Shown here: positions 1 to 7,066 of the stretch, one piece after another
Layout: each line of letters starts with the position of its first letter
Numbering within the stretch: position 1 is the first letter of the stretch
NCBI RefSeq assembly: GCF_005771405.1
Contig: NZ_VAUA01000010.1
Coordinates: 1-64,000, forward strand
DNA from: Parasedimentitalea maritima
GTDB lineage: Bacteria; Pseudomonadota; Alphaproteobacteria; Rhodobacterales; Rhodobacteraceae
Direction: 5' to 3'
Length of the DNA: 64,000 nucleotides
Program-made: the position numbers and the translations under genes
The notes under the pieces: model-generated
What the model was told of the DNA's origin: nothing
What the model saw: the letters and a program-made list of their open reading frames with translations, nothing else
Databases searched by the model: none

Positions 1-37
1 CGATCTTCTCGCCAGGGCTCTTGGTTGTCTTTCTCAT
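1..37 (-). CDS. IS3-family transposase OrfA, N-terminal fragment
   Basis: Only the first twelve residues are visible (MRKTTKSPGEKI), preceded by GAGGAG at a good distance from the ATG. This start is, from memory, typical of the helix-turn-helix OrfA subunit of IS3-family transposases, which is normally followed by OrfB (DDE catalytic domain) through a programmed frameshift. The rest lies left of the window. The assignment rests on a very short match. Confidence 0.45.
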   Translation of the reverse strand, partial: MRKTTKSPGEKI

Positions 38-123
38 CTTCCACTCCTCAGTGGTGACGATGAGCCAGAAACACTCTCTTATCAAATTACCCTATTTGGA
101 CCCATAGGCGCTGACGTCAGACA
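1..123 (-). mobile_element. End of an IS3-like insertion sequence (truncated by window edge)
   Basis: Reading leftward, a well-formed ribosome site (GAGGAG) precedes an ATG at 37. The twelve codons before the window edge resemble the start of IS3-family OrfA proteins. The outer boundary is inferred near 123, where TGTCTGACGTCAG could be the terminal inverted repeat and where an unrelated reading frame (125-247) becomes open. The other end is outside the window, so neither the repeat pair nor the target duplication can be verified. Confidence 0.5.
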
Positions 124-124
124 G

Positions 125-247
125 TCCTCGATACACCGCGCCTCACCCGGTCCAGATCGCTGGAAAACACGCTCCAAGACCTTCACCGGCATTGCATTGG
201 CTATGGCCGATCAATGGGGCAGCTATGCAATGGAGAAAGCAGCATGA
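125..247 (+). pseudogene. C-terminal remnant of a gene apparently cut by the IS
   Basis: A reading frame without a plausible start is open from the inferred IS edge to a TGA at 245-247. It encodes about 40 residues ending in GSYAMEKAA. Its stop overlaps the ATG of the next gene as ATGA, the arrangement expected of translationally coupled genes in a real operon. I infer that it is the 3' end of a gene of the integrated element, disrupted by the IS. The product is not recognised. Confidence 0.4.
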
Positions 248-489
248 CAAACCAACCCGCCCAATTGATTGCGATCGATCCTGACGCCCTCAATGGCCTA
301 ATTGCCGAGGTCAAAGCGCTGCGCAATGAAGTGAGACAGGCACGGATCAAGCCGGCCAATAAATGGATCACAATTAAAGAGTATGCCGCAATCATTGGAA
401 AATCAGAAAGCACCGTGAACCGGCACATCGCTCTAGGTAAAGTCGTGACACACCCTGAAACGCGACTGGTTGCTAATCCAAACGCATAG
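244..489 (+). CDS. Small helix-turn-helix protein, excisionase-like
   Basis: The 81-residue product has a C-terminal helix-turn-helix of the excisionase/MerR type: WITIKEYAAIIGKSESTVNR followed by a short wing. A polar N-terminal half could be a coiled segment. The ATG at 244 is chosen because it overlaps the upstream stop as ATGA; a longer frame from 214 lacks support. The gene converges on the integrase and their 3' ends overlap by 17 bases. A recombination directionality factor is the natural guess given that neighbour, but a plain transcription regulator is equally possible. Confidence 0.55.
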   Translation: MTNQPAQLIAIDPDALNGLIAEVKALRNEVRQARIKPANKWITIKEYAAIIGKSESTVNRHIALGKVVTHPETRLVANPNA

Positions 490-1435
490 CCAGCGCCTCG
501 GCATCCTCGTTGTAGTACACTTGCAGCATCCGTAAATCGCTGTGGCCCACGGTTCGGGCCAAGGCCAGCACATCCAACTTCTGTGATAGCCGCGTAATCG
601 CCTCATGCCTGCTGTCGTGGAAGGTCAGCCCTACCACCCCAGCCCGATCGCGCTGCTTGCGAAACAGAACATCCAACTGCCGACTGCTTAGTCCAAATAC
701 TGGGTTCAATTGAGGCAGCACTTTCAACAACCGAACGGCCTCAGTTGACAGAGGCACGTCACGGGGCCGCCCGTTTTTGGTGTGCATCAACCGGGCAACG
801 CGGCGATCCAGGTCAACCCGATCCCATTCAAGCCCTGCTATCTCACCCGCGCGCATTGCCGTTTCAATCGCGAACAGGAAGGCATGGAACGCTCTTGCCG
901 TTAGTTTAGTCAGATCCTCACCCGCGCTATGACGCATCCGATCGATCTCATCCAAGCTTGGTCGCCGATCACGCGGTGGCGGCTTTGAGGGCCGCTTTAC
1001 ATCACTGATGGGGTTCTCAGAAATCATCCCCCATTCTTTGCGCGCCACGTTTAACACTGCGCTCATTAGCTGCATTTCTCTGATCACTGACGCTGGTGCG
1101 ACCTCGCCCATACGACGATCTCGCCAGCCTGCAAAATCGCGCGGGGCAAGATCACCAAGCTTTTTGTCGGCAATCTTATCACGCTGCAGCTTCTCAAGGC
1201 GCACCACCTCCCAACGGCCACCGCGTTTTTGCGGCGATCGCTCTCGGGCATATCGATCCATCAGCGCTCCAAAGGTCGAAACCGCCGCAATCTTATCGCC
1301 GTTCAAAAGCTCATATTCTGCGCGGGCTGCCCAATCCTTGGCTGCCTGCTTAGTCGGAAAGACTCGGGATTTGCGAACGCCTTGCCTTGCGATCTCGGCC
1401 CTGTATCCTGATTTTAGTTTTCTAATAGACGCCAT
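473..1435 (-). CDS. Tyrosine-type site-specific integrase
   Basis: A complete 320-residue tyrosine recombinase. A SAM-like N-terminal DNA-binding region is followed by a catalytic domain with all key residues visible: Arg195 (AMRAGEIAGLEW), Lys220, His273-x-x-Arg276 (TFHDSRHEA), His298 (TVGHSDLRM) and the nucleophile Tyr307 or Tyr308. The ATG at 1435 gives the usual MASIRKLKSGYR start; the longer frame to 1606 would run through the tRNA 3' end. It begins 142 bases beyond the 3' end of tRNA-Leu, the standard position for the integrase of an element inserted in a tRNA gene. Nothing in it looks inactivated. Confidence 0.9.
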   Translation of the reverse strand: MASIRKLKSGYRAEIARQGVRKSRVFPTKQAAKDWAARAEYELLNGDKIAAVSTFGALMDRYARERSPQKRGGRWEVVRLEKLQRDKIADKKLGDLAPRDFAGWRDRRMGEVAPASVIREMQLMSAVLNVARKEWGMISENPISDVKRPSKPPPRDRRPSLDEIDRMRHSAGEDLTKLTARAFHAFLFAIETAMRAGEIAGLEWDRVDLDRRVARLMHTKNGRPRDVPLSTEAVRLLKVLPQLNPVFGLSSRQLDVLFRKQRDRAGVVGLTFHDSRHEAITRLSQKLDVLALARTVGHSDLRMLQVYYNEDAEALAMRLD

Positions 1436-1576
1436 AATTACGCACCGTGCGGAAAATATGCGTAAACCATCGCGTAAAACTACGCTTATAGCCACCCATA
1501 GCTTGATGGCATTTCGCGTAAAACAGGCAAAACGCCCTGTTTTAACTGCATTTTCCAGTAATGTAAGGAAAGTAGT

Positions 1577-1605
1577 TGGTGCGGTCGAGAAGACTCGAAC
1601 TTCCA
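1577..1605 (-). other. Candidate attachment site (3' end of tRNA-Leu)
   Basis: The T-arm and acceptor 3' strand of tRNA-Leu lie immediately upstream of a tRNA-type integrase. For this class of elements the crossover site is usually a short stretch of the tRNA 3' end, duplicated at the far end of the element. No second copy is present between 1 and 1576, so the other end must be left of the window. The assignment comes from gene order only. Confidence 0.4.
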
Positions 1606-1663
1606 CGGGTGTTACCCCACAGCGACCTCAACGCTGCGCGTCTACCAATTCCGCCACGACCGC
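1577..1663 (-). tRNA. tRNA-Leu (anticodon GAG)
   Basis: Read leftward, the 87-base sequence folds as a class II tRNA. It has a seven-pair acceptor stem GCGGTCG/CGACCGC, a D-arm with GGTAGA, an anticodon stem CAGCG/CGCTG enclosing loop TTGAGGT (anticodon GAG), a long variable arm, a T-loop with TTCGAGT, and an encoded CCA. The long variable arm and GAG anticodon identify leucine. Its 3' end faces the integrase. Confidence 0.95.
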
Positions 1664-1820
1664 ACTGTCAGGCTTGGTAAGGCGGCGTATAGACGAGGTC
1701 TGCAACGAAGTGAAGTCGAAAGTTGCGTCCATTGGCAAATTGTTTTCCAACAGCGCATTCATTGAACTCAATTTTGCATACCCGCTCTCGAACTTAGGCC
1801 AGAACATTGAATTAAAACAC

Positions 1821-1850
1821 AAATCCAGACCAGGAAAGTGGTCTGGATTT
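1821..1850 (-). terminator. Terminator of the caspase-like gene
   Basis: A perfect 11-base-pair stem (AAATCCAGACC with GGTCTGGATTT) and an 8-base loop lie 31 bases beyond the stop of the leftward gene at 1881. On that strand the stem is followed by a T-rich tail (TTTGTGTTTTAATT). The gap from 1664 to 1820 holds nothing else that I can recognise apart from the upstream region of the tRNA. Confidence 0.7.
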
Positions 1851-1880
1851 GCAATTCATCGCCTTCTTACAAAAAGATCA

Positions 1881-3599
1881 TCAATTGCCAGATCCCTGTG
1901 CTGTGCGGGCCAGAAACAGATCACCGGACATCTGATCGTAGTAGGCTGGAAACTGGTCATGATTGACCTCAGACGCCAGAACCTGAACATCACGGCGAAC
2001 CTGCTTGGCCAACTGATGCAGCGTCATGCTTGGGTCCTGCAACCGAGGTAACAGCGCTCGTGTAAACACTGAGTTTGGATTGGCATCATTATCAGAAAGG
2101 CGATCAAGCGCGGTCTGCCCTGCCCCAGCGGAGTAAAGAATAAACGCTCCTTCGGGCGGATCCATCCGTACCAGCCCCCGACTTCCACCCACCGAACGTT
2201 TGCCATCGGATGGGAAGGGGTTATTGCGGCAAGCGTCAAGGATCATAACAGTGGTGCGTGCGCCTCTTTTTTGAAATGTCTCAAGAACGCGATCTGCTGC
2301 AATACTTTCCCCAGTCAGAAAGCTCTCATCTCCTAAATTGATCACCGGCACATCAGATGGCAGCAAAAAATTTCGCCCTTCGACTTCAACGCCGTGCCCC
2401 GCGAAATAAAACAGAACTTCGTCTCCGGGATCGATTTTATTGGCCATGGTGGACACCGCGCCATTTATGTCCCGACGACCGGCATCGTACAAAGTGCTCA
2501 CCTCAAAGCCTAGCCCAACCAATGTCTGGCTGATTGCCTGCGCGTCATTGCGAGCTTTTTGCAAAGCTGTAACATTATCATAGTTGTCTACACCGATGAC
2601 CAACGCCCACCGTTTATTCTGAGGCACAACAGCCGGCTGCGTTTGCTGCGGCGTGGCGGAGGCTGTTACGATCTCTCCGGAATTTGGCAATGCGGCAACA
2701 ACAGTTCCCAAAGGTGCCGCCTGTGTCTGCCCATTTTGGAAGACTTGACCTTGTGGAGCAGTCTGTCCCTGAGCCGCAAATTGTGCCTGTGGAACAAATT
2801 GACCTTGAGGTGACTGCTGCACCTGCGGTGCATATTGGCCTTGAGGTGCCGTGTATTGCCCCTGACCTGCATACTGCCCTTGAGGTGCGTATTGACCCTG
2901 AGGCGCTTGCTGACCCTGCGGTACGTATTGTCCTTGCGGGGTATATTGCCCTTGCGCGCCATAGGTCTGCACGTTTGTCTGGGCACCCGCGTTATAAGTC
3001 GGCTGCTGCCCCGACTGTCCATACTGCTGTGGAGCGCCATATATGTTTGGGTTTGGGTTGGTGTTCACCATCATCGTTTGAGGTTGATTAAACTGCTGCT
3101 GGTTTTGCATCGGCATATTTGGCTGTGGCACCATGCGTTCTGACAGATAAATCTTCAACAACCCTCGTGGTCCGTCTGGATGTGCCATCGCCTGCTGCGA
3201 GGCCAAATAGCCACTGGAAACCGCTCGCTTGTACGAACTGATCAAGAGCTCCTGCCCGTAAGGGCTAAGCTGGCCCGACACAGGGTATCCGAGATAAGCT
3301 TGATATTGAGAGACCGCCGTTTTGGTCTTGCGCCCAAGCTGACCGTCAACCGATCCCGCATCAAACCCAAAATAGTTGAGAGAGCTTTGAATCTCTTTCC
3401 CTTCCTGGGTGGAGGGTAACCTCGATCTCTGCGTTCCACCTCGTTGGCGACGCTTACCGCCATTGGAAAGCGCGCCGCCAATCAATCCACCAATAAGAGC
3501 CCCGGCGGCAAAATCACCGGCATCTGCTGATACCCGCTCTACGGGTGCTAATACCAAAGCACAGGAAAATATTGCTGTAGTTAGGAATTTAAGTTGCAT
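1881..3599 (-). CDS. Secreted caspase-like (peptidase C14) protein with peptidoglycan-binding domain and Gln-rich repeat
   Basis: 572 residues. In order: signal peptide (about 1-24, ending VSA), a glycine-zipper segment (about 28-45), a PG_binding_1 domain (about 62-123), a long Q/P/G/Y-rich linker with PQGQY-type repeats (about 210-290), and a caspase-fold domain from KRWALVIGVDNY (329) to near the end. The catalytic pair is visible: His402 in YFAGHG and Cys457 in LDACRNNP, so it should be an active cysteine peptidase of the prokaryotic caspase type with basic-residue specificity. The ATG at 3599 is chosen for the signal peptide and a GGAG site; the frame extends to 3683 without support. The single-gene unit has its own terminator. 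An envelope or periplasmic role is inferred from the signal and peptidoglycan-binding domain; the substrate is unknown. Confidence 0.85.
   Translation of the reverse strand: MQLKFLTTAIFSCALVLAPVERVSADAGDFAAGALIGGLIGGALSNGGKRRQRGGTQRSRLPSTQEGKEIQSSLNYFGFDAGSVDGQLGRKTKTAVSQYQAYLGYPVSGQLSPYGQELLISSYKRAVSSGYLASQQAMAHPDGPRGLLKIYLSERMVPQPNMPMQNQQQFNQPQTMMVNTNPNPNIYGAPQQYGQSGQQPTYNAGAQTNVQTYGAQGQYTPQGQYVPQGQQAPQGQYAPQGQYAGQGQYTAPQGQYAPQVQQSPQGQFVPQAQFAAQGQTAPQGQVFQNGQTQAAPLGTVVAALPNSGEIVTASATPQQTQPAVVPQNKRWALVIGVDNYDNVTALQKARNDAQAISQTLVGLGFEVSTLYDAGRRDINGAVSTMANKIDPGDEVLFYFAGHGVEVEGRNFLLPSDVPVINLGDESFLTGESIAADRVLETFQKRGARTTVMILDACRNNPFPSDGKRSVGGSRGLVRMDPPEGAFILYSAGAGQTALDRLSDNDANPNSVFTRALLPRLQDPSMTLHQLAKQVRRDVQVLASEVNHDQFPAYYDQMSGDLFLARTAQGSGN
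2742..2960 (-). repeat. Tandem PQGQY-type coding repeat
   Basis: Inside the caspase-like gene, units of about five codons reading roughly PQGQ(Y/Q)(A/V/T) are repeated a dozen or so times. The DNA repeats as well as the protein: on the plus strand, variants of TATTG(A/C)CCTTG(A/C)GG recur. Such an array is prone to length change by slippage, so linker length may vary between strains. It probably forms a flexible tether between the wall-binding and caspase domains. Confidence 0.75.
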
Positions 3600-3707
3600 T
3601 TCAATCTCCAAAATCACTCGCGAACCAACAACTGGCTTAACAATAACTGATAAACCCATCTTGAAAAGGCTGGAATTCACCACCCCAAAACACTTATGAA
3701 GGCGTAA

Positions 3708-4382
3708 ATGGCAATAATGAGATTAAATATGGTTGAATGGATCACCAGCGACGGGCTGACCGATTATGATGAAGCCGTAACCTTTATGGAAAATCGGGTC
3801 GCAGCCATTGCAGCTGGCAAGGCCGAAGAATGCATCTGGTTGGTCGAGCATCCAGCACTTTATACCGCCGGGACCTCTGCCAAGCGTGAGGACCTGACCG
3901 ACCCAGATCGGTTCCCTGTCTATGAGAGCAAACGCGGCGGCCAATATACCTATCACGGCCCGGGCCAACGAGTTGTCTATGTGATGCTGGATGTCGGCAA
4001 GCGTGGGCGGGACGTGCGTCGTTTCGTGCAACAGCTAGAACAGTGGGTGATCTTGACCTTGGAGCAGTTCAACATTACGGGGCACATCCGCGAAGGTCGC
4101 GTCGGCGTTTGGGTAGAGCGAGACGACAGACCGCTGACGGCCTTGGGGGCGAAAGCCGAGGACAAGATAGCAGCAATAGGAATCCGGCTACGAAAATGGA
4201 TCAGTTTTCACGGCATTTCGATCAATCTCGATCCTGATCTCAGCCACTTTGACGGCATTGTGCCCTGTGGCATCACTGAGCATGGGGTTACCAGCCTCGT
4301 TGATTTGGGCCTGCCCGTCAGTATGCCTGATGTTGATATCGCTCTGCATCATGGCTTTGGACAAGTTTTCGAGACGGACTGA
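3708..4382 (+). CDS. lipB: Octanoyl-[acyl carrier protein] transferase (lipoate biosynthesis)
   Basis: LipB moves octanoate from acyl carrier protein to lipoyl domains, the first step of endogenous lipoate synthesis in the cytoplasm; LipA then inserts sulfur. The 224-residue product carries the family signature [12 protein letters not shown] (76-87), the catalytic Lys153 in KIAAIG and the acyl-thioester Cys187 in [11 protein letters not shown]. The ATG at 3708 has AAGG five bases upstream; starts at 3717 or 3729 would also fit the family. It stands alone between divergent and convergent leftward genes. No lipA is present nearby. Confidence 0.95.
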   Translation: MAIMRLNMVEWITSDGLTDYDEAVTFMENRVAAIAAGKAEECIWLVEHPALYTAGTSAKREDLTDPDRFPVYESKRGGQYTYHGPGQRVVYVMLDVGKRGRDVRRFVQQLEQWVILTLEQFNITGHIREGRVGVWVERDDRPLTALGAKAEDKIAAIGIRLRKWISFHGISINLDPDLSHFDGIVPCGITEHGVTSLVDLGLPVSMPDVDIALHHGFGQVFETD

Positions 4383-4389
4383 GCCCTCC

Positions 4390-6102
4390 CTACCTGTCCG
4401 CCAATTCCTCTAACGCTGAGAATACCAATTCCGGGCGGGTGTATAACAACAACCCTCCGCCGCCATGGCACAGCCGGACCTGTACATTGCTTCGTCCTAT
4501 CATTGCTCGCTGCAGACGTTCAGTCGAAGTGACCTGATCGCCTTCACCATGCAGGTAGATTACCGGCGCCGTAGGGCCATCAATATGACGTCGCCAATCG
4601 TTAACAATCCAATGAAAGTCGGCCATTAGCCCCGTACACTGCTGCATCAAAGACATGTCATGACTGGACTGAAGAAGCGCCGTCATCGTTGGGCTTTCCA
4701 ACAGATCGTTTGCGTCGCCATCAATTCCAGGCTGCGATCGCGCAAGTGTCATTAGACCGTTCTGTCGAATGGACCGCGCCCAGTGCTTAACCACTAAGGG
4801 CATAATCTTAGGGCTATAGGTTGCAGTTAGCGCCATCATCCGCAGATGCCCCGTCAGGCTGGACAGCTCTCGCAGGTTCTGTGTTGGCCCCATACCTGAG
4901 ACAATTACAGCCCCGGCGACCCGGTCGCGCAGTCTTCGTGCTGCTATATGTGCAAATGAGGCGCCCCCTCTGTGCCCCAACAGAATTGGACGCTGCAGGT
5001 TTTCCTGTTCCAACAACCCTTCCAGCTGATCAATAAAGATGTCAAAACTGCGTTCTGGCGTTGGCGTCGGGCCGGAACACCCATAGCCACAGCGCAGCGG
5101 AGCATACACGCGAAACCCGCGTTTCCTGAACTGTGATTGCAGCCGCTGCACCCCAGAAATACCATCCAGTAGGCCGTGCAAAAAAATGACCGGTTGCCCG
5201 GTGTCCGCGCCTATTTTGTAAAACTGTAGCGGATGATTGCTCGAACGCACCAACCGTCCTTCTGGTGGTGGTTCGACACCGCTTGCAATGCGGTCATCCG
5301 TAGCAAGCTCGTCTATGAGAAAGCAAAACAAGCGGAGCATTTCAGCCAACCCCGGGGCGCCAGTTTTGGCGATGATCATTTGTAGCTGTGCTTCAAGGCC
5401 TACCAACCCACCATGGGTGGTCATGGCTAGATCCTCAAGGCTTTCTCCTTCGAAAATACTGCCTAACAGCTCCAGTTCTTGCAGATGCAGCCCAAACGTT
5501 GCCGCCAACATATCCCTGGCACGTTTCGTCCATTCAAAATCCAAGGCCTCTATCATCACACCAAAAGAGGCCTGTAGACCATATCCGCTGCTGACCGACC
5601 TGCACAGCAGCCTGCGAGCTCCATCAAGCCTTAGCAAAACCTCAGGGCCATTTCGGCTATGGGCAGGCAGTCCCAACTGTGACAATCGCCGTTTGACCCT
5701 GGCTTGACCGTTTAGGCTAAGATCCAGAGCTGTCAGCACATCGACATCATCCTTTTGCAGAAAAGCCCGTGCGACGCGACTGGCACGGGAAACTTTTCCA
5801 TCTACGTCCAATAGTATCCAAAAGTTATCGCCCCCTTCAAAAAATTGCGCTGGTTTTGGACGGCCGGATCTACTCCACTGTTGTTCCAATATCTCGACCG
5901 CACGGGCAAAATGCAACGCAAGGTCCAGATCTGCTCCTGGCTTTTGCAGCTGTGGGGGCTGAATAGTTTCAGCAGGTCTAGAAATTTCATTTTCTGTCGG
6001 CTTCAAAAAGAAATCGCACAGCTCAGATCGAATTACGGTTTCATATATAGCAGCAATAGTCTGATGCTGAGACAAGGCATGTACACGCTGTAACAATGTC
6101 AC
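4390..6102 (-). CDS. PAS-like and LuxR-type HTH regulator fused to a degenerate alpha/beta hydrolase
   Basis: 570 residues from a GTG at 6102 with AGGAG upstream. A PAS-like region (about 85-190, FWILLDVDGKVSRAS) precedes a LuxR-type helix-turn-helix (about 202-260, FGLHLQELELLGSIFEGESLE onward) and an alpha/beta-hydrolase fold (about 290-568, PVIFLHGLLDG). The nucleophile elbow reads LLGHRGGAS, so Arg378 stands where Ser is expected. The usual C-terminal GxGH is GGGGLLLY, so the catalytic His appears to be missing; the acid position Asp522 is kept. I infer a ligand-sensing rather than hydrolytic domain driving a transcription factor. The recognition helix region (EDLAMTTHGGLVGLEAQL) is also unusual. 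No target is evident. It ends 8 bases from lipB, convergent. Confidence 0.75.
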   Translation of the reverse strand: MTLLQRVHALSQHQTIAAIYETVIRSELCDFFLKPTENEISRPAETIQPPQLQKPGADLDLALHFARAVEILEQQWSRSGRPKPAQFFEGGDNFWILLDVDGKVSRASRVARAFLQKDDVDVLTALDLSLNGQARVKRRLSQLGLPAHSRNGPEVLLRLDGARRLLCRSVSSGYGLQASFGVMIEALDFEWTKRARDMLAATFGLHLQELELLGSIFEGESLEDLAMTTHGGLVGLEAQLQMIIAKTGAPGLAEMLRLFCFLIDELATDDRIASGVEPPPEGRLVRSSNHPLQFYKIGADTGQPVIFLHGLLDGISGVQRLQSQFRKRGFRVYAPLRCGYGCSGPTPTPERSFDIFIDQLEGLLEQENLQRPILLGHRGGASFAHIAARRLRDRVAGAVIVSGMGPTQNLRELSSLTGHLRMMALTATYSPKIMPLVVKHWARSIRQNGLMTLARSQPGIDGDANDLLESPTMTALLQSSHDMSLMQQCTGLMADFHWIVNDWRRHIDGPTAPVIYLHGEGDQVTSTERLQRAMIGRSNVQVRLCHGGGGLLLYTRPELVFSALEELADR

Positions 6103-6330
6103 ATCGCTCCTAAAAGAAGTCTTCGAATCAATTATTAACGAGCCTATACGGCAAGCCTGATAAGCAATATTTGATCACAAAAAGTTACCAGAACTATGTG
6201 AATAAATTATTTATCAGGGAATTGCATTATCGAATATCAACGCAACGTATAAATGTACGCAGCTGCGCCAGGATGCCTAATGCATTTCCGAGCAGCGGAA
6301 TTCAGATCAACGCCCATTGAGTAATGATTT

Positions 6331-6753
6331 TTACAACTTTAGCAGAGTGTTGCGAATTTTTTCCGCATTTTTCTGAATGACGTCTTGATCACCCATCTTT
6401 CCTGGCGCCCCAAGGCGATCACCTGCCTGCCGTGGGAGCAAATGGAAATGCAAATGGAAGACTTCCTGTCCACCAGCGGCTTCGTTGAATTGTTGCAACG
6501 TGATTCCGTCAGCGTCAAAACTCGACATTAGCGCACGGGACATTTTCTGAACGGTCTTCATTACCGCCGCTAGTTGGTCAGGTGTTGCATCAAGAACATT
6601 ACGGCAAGGTGTCTTGGGAATAACAAGAACATGTCCATCAGCACGCGGCATAATATCCATAAACACCAGCGTTTCACTGTCCTCATAGACCCGAGTAGCT
6701 GGAATTTCCCCACGTAGGATTTTGGCAAAAATGTTGTCCGTATCGTAGTTCAT
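6331..6753 (-). CDS. HIT-family nucleotide-binding hydrolase
   Basis: The 140-residue product is a standard histidine-triad protein: FAKILRGEIPA near the start, GHVLVIPK, and the triad H100-L-H102-F-H104 followed by LLPR. HIT proteins of this branch (HinT/YcgI-like) cleave nucleoside phosphoramidates or related AMP conjugates. The ATG at 6753 gives the family's usual MNYDTDNIF start. It is divergent from ctaD. The region 6103-6330 on its downstream side is AT-rich and holds nothing I can recognise. Confidence 0.9.
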   Translation of the reverse strand: MNYDTDNIFAKILRGEIPATRVYEDSETLVFMDIMPRADGHVLVIPKTPCRNVLDATPDQLAAVMKTVQKMSRALMSSFDADGITLQQFNEAAGGQEVFHLHFHLLPRQAGDRLGAPGKMGDQDVIQKNAEKIRNTLLKL

Positions 6754-6949
6754 GGTGCGTCCTTGCAAAATTGCGAGCTGAATTGCCCCTTTTAAGTTCC
6801 ACTTTCAGACCGTCAAGACCTGGACCTTTAGATGACCGCGCTGACGACAACCTGTTCGCAATACGTACCAATGCACTGAGAAAACTCCCATTCCTTAATT
6901 CCGGCCAGTCAATTTTCAACCAACACAGAGGGGGGCGCGTCAATTTATC

Positions 6950-6963
6950 TTGATCCAGATCAA
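6950..6963. promoter_or_regulatory. Perfect FNR/FnrL-type site upstream of ctaD
   Basis: TTGAT-CCAG-ATCAA is an exact match to the FNR/Anr consensus TTGAT-N4-ATCAA and a perfect inverted repeat. It lies 103 bases before the ctaD start in the 313-base gap between HIT and ctaD. In Rhodobacter, FnrL is known to influence aa3 oxidase expression when oxygen falls. The direction of regulation here cannot be read from the sequence because the transcription start is not known. Apart from this site and the ctaD ribosome site, the gap shows nothing else clear. Confidence 0.8.
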
Positions 6964-7066
6964 ACTCCGCCATTGAAGGCACAGCCTTGCCACTCTAAAA
7001 ACCCTATGAATCAAGGTGCCCGGAGTCCGCTCTCGGGGCCTTTCTATATATAACAGGAGGCACCAA

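Noticed and set aside
1008-2051. Rightward frame running across the integrase start, the tRNA and the caspase 3' end
   Set aside because: It crosses a tRNA and two well-supported genes on the other strand.
2742-2960. Regularly spaced repeat resembling a CRISPR array
   Set aside because: Repeats are short, contiguous, in frame and encode PQGQY units inside a clear gene; there are no spacers.
1881-3599. Caspase-like gene as cargo of the integrated element (defence island)
   Set aside because: It lies on the host side of tRNA-Leu, with a host-like composition and an export signal; nothing ties it to the element.
6168-6182. TTGATCACAA as a third FNR site
   Set aside because: The right half does not match ATCAA and it is not near a start in a sensible position.
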